Shown piece by piece: positions 9,301 to 18,424 of a DNA stretch of 64,000 nucleotides. Made by a program: the position numbers and the translations under genes. Position 1 is the first letter of the stretch, and each line of letters opens with the position of its first letter. The notes under the pieces are model-generated. The model was not told the DNA's origin. It ran no database searches and worked only from the letters and a program-made list of their open reading frames with translations. This stretch comes from JASHVB01 sp963780805 (GTDB lineage: Bacteria; Pseudomonadota; Alphaproteobacteria; Acetobacterales; Acetobacteraceae), in NCBI GenBank assembly GCA_963780805.1, contig CAWADP010000025.1, positions 62,001-126,000 on the forward strand. The letters are read 5' to 3'.

Positions 9301-11218
9301 ATGGGGGATCTGGCAGTCCGGCGGCCGCATCTCGGGCGCGAGACGATCGCCTTGCTCGGCCGCATCGTGGACAGCCAGGATGCCGGCCTGCCGCAGGACG
9401 ACATCGAGCCCTACCTGCTCGTGCGCCTGCTGCGCTGTGCCTATGTCCGCCGCAAGGAGACGGGCACGCCGGTGTTCGTCGTCACGCAAGCCGGCGTCGA
9501 ACGGTCGCGGTTCGAAGGCATCCGGGCGCAACAACGGCAAGAGGAGGCAGAACGCCGCGGGATCATCCGTGGCCGCATCCAGGTGATGGTGGATCGGTTG
9601 GAGCTTGATCGAGTGCCGCCGCCGGTGGTGCCGACGCTGCGCGATCTGCCGGGCTATCGCGAACGCCAACTGCCGCCGTTGCGCGAACTGCCGCCGGCGA
9701 GCGCGCGGGCACTGGCGCCGCCGGCCGATCGCGGGCCGCGGGCCAACCCCGAGGACGCGCTGCGCTTGATCCGCGACGCGGAGCAGCGGGCCCGGCGCGA
9801 TGACGCGTTGCCGATGCTCGAGGCGGGCGATCCGCCGGCGCTCGATGGGGGCGATCTGCCCGTGGTGCGTGTCGGCCGGTTGCCCGAGCGTCGTGCGCCT
9901 GACGGGCCCGAGGCCGAGCCGCTGCCGCATGATCCCACATTGCCCGCGCTCGTTGTCGCGGAGGAAAACGACCCATGGCACGGCCCGGTGGTGCCGGATG
10001 ACGGCGCGGCGGACGACGGCGATGCCACGAAGAGAAGTGGCGGATGGGGGCGGGCCGCCGTGGCCGCGACGGTGGCGGCGGTGGTATTGCTGGCGGCCGA
10101 TCCGTTGCATCAGGCGGTTCGGCCATCGCTGGAAATGGCACCGTACAGGATCATTGGCACACCGCCCCGCTCCTGCAACGACGATGGCGACGGATGCCGC
10201 GCCGCCGCATGCCTCGGTGGACACCGCAACCGTCACACCGCCAGTTCATAAGCTCGATGACGCCGTGCAGCTTCCTGCCGTGGCGGACGGACAGGCTCAG
10301 ACGGGGGTTGCGCCCACGCCGCGAGCGGCGAAGACGGTGGCAACGGCGACGCCCGCCGCGTTGGCGGCCGCAGCCGAGTCGGCGACGAATTCGCCCGCCG
10401 CGCCAGCGACAGCAAAGTCAGCAGCCGTCGCGACGATGCCTGTGCAGACAAAACCAATTGTCGTGGTAGCGGCTTCCGGGCCCTTGAAGCCCCCGGTCTC
10501 CGCTGCATCGCCGGTCTCCGCCGCATCGCCGGTACCCGCGGCGTCGCCAGTGCTTGCTGCAACGCCAGTGCTCGCTGTTCCGCCGGTCCTCGCTGTGCCG
10601 CCCGTGCCCGCTGTGCCCCCAGTCCTCGCTGCACCGCCAGTCCTTGCACCGCCAGTCCTTGCACGGTCGGGCCTCGCTGCAACGGGGGTTCCCGCTGCGC
10701 CGGTCGCGACATCCGCCGTCGCGATGTCGCCTGCCGTGATGATTCCACCAGTCGTGGCGACCCTGACAGAGGCATCTGGCCTCGTTGTACCGCCGCCCGT
10801 CGTGACGTCACGTCCGCCGCAACTCACCCCGGCCGTGGCGACGGCGATGCCTCTAACGCCGCCTGAACTGCCGTCCGCCGCAACGGCACCATCCCGGGCG
10901 GCGTTTGTCAGCCATCACCCGGATCACGCGAAGAGTGAGGTCCGAACGAGGCGCTCGCCGGCCGTCACCGATGCCGCCATCGACCTCCACACGTCGCGCG
11001 CCGTCGCAGCGGAAGCGCATGGTGGGCCGAGATCCGACACTGTGAGGCGCGTCATGGAAAAGCTGCGTGCCGACGAGGCCTCGGGCGACCACATGGTGGA
11101 CCGGCTGAACGTGCTCAGCCTTCGGGCGGCCATGCTCGGCAGGACCTTCGTCCCGCCGGGCATACGCCGCCGCAAGGTCATTCGACCAGAGCGGCCTCGG
11201 GAACATGCGTTGCGTTGA
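9301..11218 (+). CDS. Predicted winged-helix, single-span, Ala/Pro-rich protein, frame broken near 10170
   Basis: The first frame (ATG 9301) encodes an N-terminal domain with a winged-helix-like pattern (LVRLLRCAYVRRKE, then a wing-like strand and TQAGVERSRF), a charged Pro/Arg-rich stretch, and one transmembrane segment (AAVAATVAAVVLLAAD). Around 10170 the frame must shift by one base to continue into a long Ala/Pro/Val-rich region with 15-base coding repeats, ending in a basic C-terminal block (RRVMEKLRADEASGDHMVDR). Joined, about 638 residues. The layout suggests a membrane-tethered regulator or a periplasm-spanning protein, but this is inference. Its 3' end overlaps the convergent gene at 11178 by 41 bases. 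Confidence 0.6.
10494..10672 (+). repeat. In-frame coding repeats (P-V-L-A type)
   Basis: A run of 15-base units encodes repeated pentapeptides of the kinds ASPVS, ASPVL and PPVLA within the Ala/Pro-rich part of the protein at 9301-11218. Such low-complexity arrays usually form extended linkers and vary in copy number between strains. Confidence 0.75.
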
Positions 11219-12368
11219 ACGCCGGCATCACCTCCTCGGCGAACCGCTGCAATTGGTCCAGCGCGACATTCAGCGGCACGCCGATCGACATGCTGCAGGT
11301 GACACGGTCCAGACCGGGATAGCGCTTCTCGACCGCCTTCAATTGCTCGAGGATGTCGTCCGGCGTGCCGGTCAGGAAACCGCCCGCCTTCACCGCATCC
11401 TCGATGCGCGGCAGCTTGGCGAACGGCGCCCGCTTCGGATCGCGCATCGCCTCGACTTGCTCATCGGTCAGCCCGCGCACCAGGCGCAGCTCGCCGAACA
11501 TCTTCATGTTCTCTTCATAGTATGTCGCCGCCTCGCGCATGCCGGCCTCGCGGCTTTCAGCAATGAGGAACTGGAAGCCAAGCGACAGCCTTTCGCCAAG
11601 CCCGATCTCCTTGCCGGCGCGCGCATAGGCGTCGCGGAAGGCAACCATGTGGCGGTCCACCGCGCCGCCCTCGGCCGAGCCGCCGCCGATCACGCCGCAA
11701 ATGCCGTGCTTCGCCATGAAGTCGAAGGCCCGCTGCGAGCCGCTCTGGATCGGCTGCCAGCACTCCACCGGCCGGCGCAGCGGACGCGGCACCAGCGTAA
11801 GTTCCTTCAGAGTGTAGCCGCGATACGGCACTTCCGGAGGCAGGGTGTAGTACTTTCCTTTGTGGCTGAATGACTCCTCCTCGAAAGCCTTGAAAATGAT
11901 GTCCACCTGCTCTTCGAACAATTCACGGTTGGCATTCTGATCGAGCAGGGGAGCGCCGAAGGTTTCCACCTCGCGCGTGTGGTAGCCGCGACCGACGCCG
12001 AACACGATGCGGCCATTGCCGAGGATGTCCGCCATGGCATAGTCCTCGGCCAGGCGCAGCGGGTGCCACATCGGGGTGATGTTGAAGCCACAATGGATCT
12101 TCAGGCGCTGGGTGACGTGCACCAGGTGCATCGCCATCATCAGCACGTTGGGAATGCCCTCGTAGCCCTCCGGCTGGAAATGATGCTCCGCCATCCAGAA
12201 GGCGTTGAAGCCGACGCGATCCATCACCTTGGCCATCGCCTCGGCCTTGGTCAGCGTGGTCGCGAGCTGCTCGTTGGAATAGCGCCGGTCGTTCACCGGG
12301 GTGCCGCCGTAGCCGAGGTTCTCCATGTCGATATGGCCGGCATAGGAGCTGTCGAACTTGGTGATCAT
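11178..12368 (-). CDS. LLM-class flavin-dependent oxidoreductase
   Basis: 396 residues, luciferase-like monooxygenase fold (TIM barrel using FMNH2 or F420). Landmarks: GFNAFWMAEHHFQPEGY near the N-terminus, the HPLRLAEDYAMADILGNGR block, and GVGRGYHTREVETFG at the flavin-binding strand. These enzymes oxidise diverse small organics with O2; the substrate is unknown. It starts 46 bases upstream of the MFS gene's stop codon on the same strand, but it is transcribed after that gene, so transport and oxidation of one compound is a reasonable inference. Three unrelated paralogous LLM enzymes occur in this window. Confidence 0.85.
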   Translation of the reverse strand: MITKFDSSYAGHIDMENLGYGGTPVNDRRYSNEQLATTLTKAEAMAKVMDRVGFNAFWMAEHHFQPEGYEGIPNVLMMAMHLVHVTQRLKIHCGFNITPMWHPLRLAEDYAMADILGNGRIVFGVGRGYHTREVETFGAPLLDQNANRELFEEQVDIIFKAFEEESFSHKGKYYTLPPEVPYRGYTLKELTLVPRPLRRPVECWQPIQSGSQRAFDFMAKHGICGVIGGGSAEGGAVDRHMVAFRDAYARAGKEIGLGERLSLGFQFLIAESREAGMREAATYYEENMKMFGELRLVRGLTDEQVEAMRDPKRAPFAKLPRIEDAVKAGGFLTGTPDDILEQLKAVEKRYPGLDRVTCSMSIGVPLNVALDQLQRFAEEVMPAFNATHVPEAALVE

Positions 12369-12414
12369 TTGGACATCCTTCCTTTCGGGATGGGGCGGCC
12401 GGGAATTCGGTGCA

Positions 12415-13752
12415 TCACCCCTCCGCCACAGGCTGACGGCCGGGGATATGCTCCAGCCGCCGATCGTGGCCCAGCGCGAGCACGATCAGCGCCGACATGA
12501 TCGGCCCCACCGCCAGCGCGATCAAGCCGAAGGTGAAGCTGCCGCCGGTGGCGTCCTTGATCAGGCCGAACAGATAGGGGCCGAAGAATCCGCCCAGGTT
12601 GCCCAGCGCGTTGATCAGCGCGATGCCGCCCGCCGCGGCGGTGCCGGACAACATGGCCGTGGGCAGGCTCCAGAAAGTCGGGCCGGTCGAGGATCCGCCG
12701 ATCGAGGCAACGACGAGCATGGTCATGGTCAGGATCGGATCGGTCATCAGCGCGGTGGCGACCAATCCGGCCGCGCCCACGCTGTAGGCGATGGCGACGT
12801 GGCGCGGGCGCTCGCCGGTGCGGTCCGAATGGCGGCCCCACAGGATCATTGCGCAGGCGCCGAACACATAGGGGATGGCATTGATGATGCCGGTCATGCC
12901 GAAGCCGGCGGCGAGGCGGTGGACGATCTGTGGCTGGAACAACGCGATGCCGTAGCCCGAGAAGGTGCCGCCGAAATATGCCAGCGACAGCATCAGCACG
13001 CGCTTGTCCGTCAGGGCCTGCTTCAGGCTGTAGCTGCGGATCGCTTCGCGCCGGGCCTTCTCTGAATCCAGGCGAGCAATCAGCCAGTCCCGTTGCGCCG
13101 GGGTCAGCCAGTGTGCGTCCGCCGGCCAGTCCGTCATGAACAGGTAGAACGAGGCGCCGAGGATGACCGCTGGTACCGCCTCCAAAATAAACAGCCATTG
13201 CCAGCCGGCGATGCCAAACGCTCCGTCGAGATCGAGCAGGAATCCGGAAACGATGGAGCCGAGAATGTTGGATAGCGGGATCGCCGCCATGAAGATGCCG
13301 ACGATGCGCGAGCGGTAGTAGGACGGGAACCACCAGGTCAGATAGAGGATGATGCCGGGGAAGAAGCCGGCCTCGGCGAGGCCAAGCAGGAAGCGGACGG
13401 AATAGAAGGAGAGCGGGCCGGAAGCGAGCGCTGTGCAGCCGGAGATGATGCCCCAGGTGATCAGGATGCGGGCGATCCACACGCGCGCGCCGACCTTGGC
13501 GAGCAGGATGTTGCTGGGGACTTCGAATATGAAGTAGCCGAGGAAAAAAATGCCGCCGCCGAAACCATAGACCGCGGAGCTGAAGCCCAGCGCCTTGTTC
13601 ATGGTGAGGGAGGCGAAGCCGACGTTCACGCGGTCGAGATAGGCGACGAAGTAGCAGGCCATCAGCAACGGCAGCAGGCGGCGCGCGACGCGGGCCATGG
13701 TCTGGCGTTCGAGGTCGGTGATCTCGTGGCTCAGTGCGGCAGCGTCGTTCAT
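12415..13752 (-). CDS. MFS transporter, anion:cation symporter (ACS)-like
   Basis: 445 residues with about twelve hydrophobic segments. DRVNVGFASLTMNKALGF at the end of TM1 is characteristic of the ACS family, which imports organic anions such as phthalate, tartrate or 4-hydroxyphenylacetate with protons. The start at 13752 is chosen because GGGAG lies a few bases upstream and the frame before it, back to 13974, lacks membrane-protein character. It probably forms an operon with the downstream flavin oxidoreductase (46-base gap). The substrate cannot be told. Confidence 0.85.
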   Translation of the reverse strand: MNDAAALSHEITDLERQTMARVARRLLPLLMACYFVAYLDRVNVGFASLTMNKALGFSSAVYGFGGGIFFLGYFIFEVPSNILLAKVGARVWIARILITWGIISGCTALASGPLSFYSVRFLLGLAEAGFFPGIILYLTWWFPSYYRSRIVGIFMAAIPLSNILGSIVSGFLLDLDGAFGIAGWQWLFILEAVPAVILGASFYLFMTDWPADAHWLTPAQRDWLIARLDSEKARREAIRSYSLKQALTDKRVLMLSLAYFGGTFSGYGIALFQPQIVHRLAAGFGMTGIINAIPYVFGACAMILWGRHSDRTGERPRHVAIAYSVGAAGLVATALMTDPILTMTMLVVASIGGSSTGPTFWSLPTAMLSGTAAAGGIALINALGNLGGFFGPYLFGLIKDATGGSFTFGLIALAVGPIMSALIVLALGHDRRLEHIPGRQPVAEG

Positions 13753-13960
13753 GGCCGGCTCCCTTGGCGTTTTCGGAACGTCCGGTTTTTCCGGACATTG
13801 GCCTGGATGGTAGCGGGTTGTTGGCAGTGCGTCAGTCGCGTTTCGGAGATGGTTGGCCTGCGTTTCCGAGGGTGGACGATCGCGCCGTGATGGCTGCGGC
13901 GATGCTTTCCCGACGGGACTTGCGGCATGGTTGCCAACCTTTGCCAGGCTGGGGGCCAGC

Positions 13961-14003
13961 TTTGTGTTTCTCACAAATGAACCAGCTTTGTGTTTCTCAC
14001 AAA
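13961..14003. promoter_or_regulatory. Two tandem identical dyads (TTTGTG-n5-CACAAA), possible operator
   Basis: TTTGTGTTTCTCACAAA occurs at 13961-13977 and again at 13987-14003, inside a 26-base direct repeat (CCAGC precedes each). Each copy is a dyad of TTTGTG and CACAAA. A further TCACAAA half-site lies at 14026-14032. The site sits in the 566-base AT-richer region between the divergent MFS gene and proA, about 320 bases before proA and 210 before the MFS gene. The arrangement suits a dimeric regulator; which one is unknown. Nothing else was recognised in this gap. Confidence 0.5.
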
Positions 14004-14318
14004 GGAAAAGGAAGGGATCAAAGCTTCACAAAGAGGGAGGAATCCATTTGCATATTTCATCCCGTTCCTTCTCTCCTGTCCCATGGTGCAGAGCAATCAG
14101 GTGAACCGTGGGTTGGATGAAAAGTGCGCGGCAACCGTCCGCCGGTGCCTTGTGATTCACCGTATGTGTCGCCACCATCGATGTCGGTTGGCGCTCGGCA
14201 TCAGGGGCACAGGCCGGGGCGTGGGTCCACCATGCAGGAGCCCGCCCCTGGAAACAGGAGCCGGCCCCTGGAATCCTTCACCGGATCGCGGCAAAATGTA
14301 CGGCGAAGGGACCACCCG

Positions 14319-15578
14319 ATGCATATCGAGACCGAGGCCACCCAGCATCTGCAATGCGCCGCGCACTCCGCTCGGGGCGCGTCGCATACTCTGGCGCGCA
14401 GCAGCGCCGGGCAACGCAACGACGCGTTGTACGCCATGGCCGCCGCCTTGCGCACGCAGGCGCCGGCCATCCTGGCCGCCAACGCCGCGGACCTTGCCGC
14501 CGCCACCGGGACCGCCGCCTTCCGAGACCGCCTGGCACTGACCGCGCCGCGCGTCGAGGCGATGGCCAAGGGATTGGAAGACGTGGCCGCGCTGCCCGAT
14601 CCGCTGGATCGCGTGCTGGCGGACTGGGCGCGGCCGAACGGGCTGCGCATCCAGCGCATCGCTACCCCGATCGGCGTGATCGGCATGATCTACGAAAGCC
14701 GCCCCAATGTCGGCGCGGACGCCTCGGCGCTGTGCCTCAAGTCTGGCAACGCGGTGATCCTGCGCGGTGGATCGGAAAGCATCCGCAGCGCGCAAGCGAT
14801 CAACGCCGCGCTGGTGGCGGGACTGAGCGCGGCCGGGCTGCCGGAGGCCAGCGTGCAGATCGCCCCCACCGCGGACCGCGCCTATGTCGCGGCGATGCTG
14901 GCGGCGGCCGGCTTGCTCGACCTGATCATCCCGCGCGGGGGGAAGTCGTTGGTGGAACGCGTGCAGCGCGAGGCGCGCGTGCCGGTGCTGGCGCATGCCG
15001 AGGGTCTCTGCCACACCTACGTCCACGCTGCCGCTAACCACGACATGGCCCGCCGCATCGTCGCCAATGCAAAGATGCGCCGCACGGGGATCTGCGGTGC
15101 CACGGAGACGCTGCTGATCGACCGCGCGATTGCCCCGGTGCTGCTGCCCGCGATCGTCACCGACCTGCGCGCGCTGGGCTGCGACTTCCGTGCCGACGCC
15201 GCGGCACGTGACATCGTGCCTGACCTGCGGCCGGCGACCGGCGCCGATTTCGATACCGAGTGGCTGGACGCGATTCTTTCCGTCGCTGTGGTGGACGGCG
15301 TCGATGCCGCGCTGGCGCACATCGCCCGCCACGGCAGCGAACACACCGATGCCATCGTCACCGACGATGTCCTGGCAGCGGAACGTTTTCTCGCCGGCCT
15401 GGATTCCGCGGTGGCACTGTGGAACGCCTCCACGCAGTTCTGCGACGGCGGCGAATTCGGCTTTGGCGCCGAGATCGGCATCGCCACCGGCCGCCTCCAC
15501 GCGCGGGGTCCGGTCGGTCTGGAGCAACTCACGACGTATCGCTACGTCCTGCGCGGCACGGGACAGGTGCGTTCCTGA
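14319..15578 (+). CDS. proA: Gamma-glutamyl phosphate reductase
   Basis: 419 residues, the normal length. It reduces gamma-glutamyl phosphate to glutamate semialdehyde with NADPH, the second step of proline synthesis. Family landmarks include GVIGMIYESRPNVGADA, the LKSGNAVILRGGSE cofactor-binding stretch, LIIPRGGKSLV, and the catalytic Cys in TGICGATETLL. The start at 14319 (MHIETEATQ) is preferred over 14124 because GAAGGGA lies just upstream and the first 65 codons of the longer frame are not conserved-looking. It is followed directly by nadD and rsfS, a common alphaproteobacterial order. Confidence 0.93.
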   Translation: MHIETEATQHLQCAAHSARGASHTLARSSAGQRNDALYAMAAALRTQAPAILAANAADLAAATGTAAFRDRLALTAPRVEAMAKGLEDVAALPDPLDRVLADWARPNGLRIQRIATPIGVIGMIYESRPNVGADASALCLKSGNAVILRGGSESIRSAQAINAALVAGLSAAGLPEASVQIAPTADRAYVAAMLAAAGLLDLIIPRGGKSLVERVQREARVPVLAHAEGLCHTYVHAAANHDMARRIVANAKMRRTGICGATETLLIDRAIAPVLLPAIVTDLRALGCDFRADAAARDIVPDLRPATGADFDTEWLDAILSVAVVDGVDAALAHIARHGSEHTDAIVTDDVLAAERFLAGLDSAVALWNASTQFCDGGEFGFGAEIGIATGRLHARGPVGLEQLTTYRYVLRGTGQVRS

Positions 15579-15625
15579 ACGCGCGCCTGGTTGATCCACT
15601 GCCGAAATACGGCGACCGGCGGCGC

Positions 15626-16201
15626 ATGCGCATCGGCTTGCTCGGTGGGTCGTTCAATCCGGCGCATGCGGGACATCGTCATGTCGCGGACCTGGCGCTG
15701 CGGCGGCTGCGGCTGGATCAGGTCTGGCTGCTGGTCTCGCCAGGCAATCCGCTCAAGTCGAACGACGGCATGGCGGCCCTGGCGCAGCGCTTCGCCAGCG
15801 CGCGGAAGATCGCCGCCGACCGGCGCGTGGTGGCCACCATCATCGAGGCGCGGCTGAGCACCAGCTTCACCATCGACACGTTGCGTCTGTTGCTGCGGCG
15901 CTTCCCGCGGGTGAAATTTGTGTGGCTGATGGGCGCCGATATTCTCTCGCAACTGCCGCGCTGGCTGAACTGGCAGGCGCTGCTGCGCCTGGTTCCCATC
16001 GCGGTAGTGCCGCGTCCGGGCTATACAAGGCGTGCCCTGGCGGGCCAGGCGGCGCGCTGGCTGCGCCACGCGCGGCGCCGCGAGCATGCCGCCTGCCTCT
16101 TGCCTGGCGCGGCGCCGGGATGGGTATTGTTGACCACGCCGCAAACCGCCGTTTCCGCCACCGCGATTCGCGCTGGTGCCGTTGAGGGAGCACTGCCATA
16201 G
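15626..16201 (+). CDS. nadD: Nicotinate-nucleotide adenylyltransferase
   Basis: 191 residues from the ATG at 15626. It adenylates nicotinate mononucleotide to deamido-NAD in NAD synthesis. The nucleotidyltransferase signature GGSFNPAHAGH is at the N-terminus, WLMGADIL in the middle, and SATAIRAG, a form of the SxTxIR motif, near the end. Related proteins often have a longer N-terminus (DPLPKYGDRRR before MRIGLLGG), which is present here in frame; that would need a CTG start at 15575 overlapping the proA stop codon. The start is therefore uncertain by 17 codons. It is translated with proA and rsfS. Confidence 0.9.
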   Translation: MRIGLLGGSFNPAHAGHRHVADLALRRLRLDQVWLLVSPGNPLKSNDGMAALAQRFASARKIAADRRVVATIIEARLSTSFTIDTLRLLLRRFPRVKFVWLMGADILSQLPRWLNWQALLRLVPIAVVPRPGYTRRALAGQAARWLRHARRREHAACLLPGAAPGWVLLTTPQTAVSATAIRAGAVEGALP

Positions 16202-16257
16202 CCAAGCCTTTACAACCTGCCTCGCCCGCGCGGCACAAGCCTGCTCCTCGCAAGCGG

Positions 16258-16701
16258 GTGAAGCCGCCATTGCCGGTGGCTGGCAAGACCCCCGGGACGC
16301 CGCGCAAGAAGACCATCGCCGCAGGACCGAAGGCGGCGCCGCGCACGCGCCACAAAGCGGCGGAACCGAGCAGGCTGGAGAAGCTGCAATCGGTGATCGT
16401 GGGCAGCCTGGATGACGACAAGGCCGAGGACGTCGTCACGCTGGATCTGGAAGGAAAGGCGATGTTCTGCGACCGCATGGTGATCGCCACCGGCCTGGCG
16501 GACCGCCAGATCGCCGCCATGGCGCAGCATTTGAGCGAGAAGCTGCACCAGGCGGGACTGCAGCGCGTCCAGGTGGAAGGCAAAGGCGGCTCCGACTGGG
16601 TGCTGATCGATGCCGGCGACATCATCGTGCACCTGTTCAAGCCGGAGGCGCGTTCGATGTACGCGTTGGAGAAGATGTGGGGCGCCGATCTCGATGATTA
16701 G
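16258..16701 (+). CDS. rsfS: Ribosomal silencing factor RsfS
   Basis: 147 residues from a GTG at 16258. The conserved RsfS domain occupies the C-terminal 105 residues (AEDVVTLDLEGKAMFCDRMVIATG, split by family insertions, then GGSDWVLIDAGDIIVHLF). The protein binds uL14 on the 50S subunit and blocks subunit joining during starvation. The basic N-terminal extension is variable. The same frame is open back to 16198, where GAGGGAG precedes an ATA codon that overlaps the nadD stop; a product starting there would begin with x-AKPLQPAS. No ATG is available, so the true start is unresolved. Confidence 0.88.
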   Translation: MKPPLPVAGKTPGTPRKKTIAAGPKAAPRTRHKAAEPSRLEKLQSVIVGSLDDDKAEDVVTLDLEGKAMFCDRMVIATGLADRQIAAMAQHLSEKLHQAGLQRVQVEGKGGSDWVLIDAGDIIVHLFKPEARSMYALEKMWGADLDD

Positions 16702-16750
16702 CACGACGCACGCTTGATGCTGGCCCGTCGGCCAATGCGGCGGCCGCACC

Positions 16751-16809
16751 GTCATCGCGGCGAAAGCGCGGACTCATGCGGCCCGGGTCCCCGTTTTCGC
16801 GGGGATGAC
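16751..16809. repeat. Dispersed palindrome, GTCATC...GATGAC family
   Basis: Arms at 16751-16773 and 16787-16809 form an imperfect 23-base inverted repeat beginning GTCATC and ending GATGAC. A perfect copy of the same family occurs inside the TPR ORF at 50378-50436. It lies in the 194-base gap after rsfS. Confidence 0.7.
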
Positions 16810-16895
16810 GATGGATGCCTAACTGATGACGGCGGATACGCTTCCACTTCTGGTGACGACGGATACACTTTCATTTCCCCAGCGGGCATTGCCTG

Positions 16896-17534
16896 ATGCA
16901 CGCGCCGCTACGCCGTTCCCTCGTCGCCCTGTACCGAGCGCTGGCGGAACGCGGCATGAATGCGGGCAGCTCCGGCAATGTCAGCGCCCGCACGCGCGAC
17001 GGCATGCTGATCACGCCCTCGGGGTGCTTGGCCGAAACACTGCGTGAGGCCGCGCTCGTGCCCATGTCGCTGGATGGCGGCGTGCGCGATGATGCGACGC
17101 CGTCCTCGGAGTGGTCGATGCACGCCGCGACCTACACGGCACATCCGGCGGCGAGCTGGATCGTGCACACCCACGCCGATGCCTGCACCGCGTTGGCTTG
17201 CCTGAACGAGGGCCTGCCTGGCTTCCACTACATGGTCACCCGCTTCGGTGGCGACGACGTGCGCTGTGCTCCCTACCTGACGTTCGGAACACCGGCGCTG
17301 GCGGATGCAGCAATCATGGCGCTGGAAGGCCGCACCGCCTGCTTGCTCGCCAACCACGGGATGATCGTGCATGGCCGCAGCGCCGACGATGCGCTGGCCG
17401 GCGCCGTTTTGCTGGAGACGCTGTGCCGGCAATATCTGTTGGCACGGGCTGCCGGTTCGGTGCGGCTGCTGACCGCGGAAGAAATGCAGGCAGCGCAGGA
17501 GCGGTTCAAGACGTACGGCCCGGCGAGGCGCTGA
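16896..17534 (+). CDS. Class II aldolase/adducin family protein
   Basis: 212 residues, the size of L-fuculose-phosphate aldolase and methylthioribulose-1-phosphate dehydratase relatives. NAGSSGNVSAR is the phosphate/substrate loop, HTHAD the first zinc His pair and LLANHGMIVHG the last zinc His region; the catalytic acid lies in the SSEWSMH block. It would cleave or dehydrate a phosphorylated keto-sugar, substrate unknown. It faces the convergent dioxygenase cluster across a 215-base gap containing a dispersed repeat. Confidence 0.82.
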   Translation: MHAPLRRSLVALYRALAERGMNAGSSGNVSARTRDGMLITPSGCLAETLREAALVPMSLDGGVRDDATPSSEWSMHAATYTAHPAASWIVHTHADACTALACLNEGLPGFHYMVTRFGGDDVRCAPYLTFGTPALADAAIMALEGRTACLLANHGMIVHGRSADDALAGAVLLETLCRQYLLARAAGSVRLLTAEEMQAAQERFKTYGPARR

Positions 17535-17633
17535 TCGAGACGGAACTGGCAAGCCATGATCCCCGTCATTGCGAGTTGACCACCGGCCGGGGCGGCCGAC
17601 CCGCGTTGAATAAAACGGCGACAATGGGTCTCG

Positions 17634-17660
17634 TCATGGCCGGGCTTGACCCGGCCATCT
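17634..17660. repeat. Dispersed palindrome, ATGGCCGGGCTTGACCCGGCCAT family
   Basis: A near-perfect palindrome centred on GGCCGGGCTTGACCCGGCC lies in the gap between convergent genes. Related copies occur at about 40852-40880 and 40934-40972. Confidence 0.65.
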
Positions 17661-17749
17661 GCCCGATGTCGATTGGGCGCTCGGTGCCGCGCGCCGTCGC
17701 CGCCACAGCGTCAAATGTCAGTCTTTTCGCGAGCTGGTGTCATGGTTCC

Positions 17750-18295
17750 TCAGAAGAAAATGCTCAAATTCTTCGCCATCACCACGTTCTGGTCCAGGAT
17801 CAGCCGTCGGCGCGCGATCCTCCACGAATCATCGACCCGCCGCAGTAAATCGTCCCGCGCACCCACATAAAAATCCTGCTCCGTCTCGCCCCGGCTGCGA
17901 TACACGATGTAGTTCGACCGTACCCTGACTTCCAAATCCGCCTCGCCCGGGTCGACCTCGATATTCGCGATGAAATGACGCGTGCGCGACGGTGGGTCTT
18001 CCGCCCAGGCCATCCCGGTGTCGAGCCGCGCCACGCGCCCTGCCAGAGTGCTTTTGGTTTCATCGAACAGCGCCAGCTCTTCCGACCCCATCGGGTCTTC
18101 CTCGACGTAACGTTGCCGGTCGAGGATCGCGATCGCCTTGCTCGATGCGGGGTAACGGTTCGGCCGCGCCGCCATCCAATAGCGGACATCGTCGGTGAAC
18201 AACGCGAGCCAATCGTGGAAACGTCGTTCGTCCAACAGGCGCGCTTCCCGGTAGAGGAATCGCTCGATCTCGCGGATCATGAACTCGTTTTGCAT
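17750..18295 (-). CDS. Aromatic-ring-hydroxylating dioxygenase, small (beta) subunit
   Basis: 181 residues, scytalone-dehydratase/NTF2-like cone fold expected. EIERFLYREARLLDERRFHDWLALF (shown in the N-terminal helix region in several pieces), DVRYWMAARP and RTRHFIANIEV match beta subunits of biphenyl/benzoate-type dioxygenases, which assemble as alpha3beta3. The beta subunit stabilises the hexamer and is not catalytic. The start at 18295 (MQNEFMIREI) has GGGAGG upstream; the longer frame to 18403 is not conserved-looking. It is the last gene of the minus-strand cluster, 129 bases after the alpha subunit. Confidence 0.85.
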   Translation of the reverse strand: MQNEFMIREIERFLYREARLLDERRFHDWLALFTDDVRYWMAARPNRYPASSKAIAILDRQRYVEEDPMGSEELALFDETKSTLAGRVARLDTGMAWAEDPPSRTRHFIANIEVDPGEADLEVRVRSNYIVYRSRGETEQDFYVGARDDLLRRVDDSWRIARRRLILDQNVVMAKNLSIFF

Positions 18296-18424
18296 GGCCG
18301 GCCTCCCTGGACCCGCGTCACTTGCCAAACCAACTGCCCGATCCATTGCCTCGACTCTGAAGGTCGCCGCCCGCCCCGGGGCGGTCAGATTTCCTGACGA
18401 CATCGAAGCTTCAGTATCGCGGCA

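Noticed and set aside
12365..13798. Second long minus-strand ORF over the MFS gene
   Set aside because: Arg/His/Pro-rich shadow frame; the overlapping frame has a clear membrane-protein sequence.
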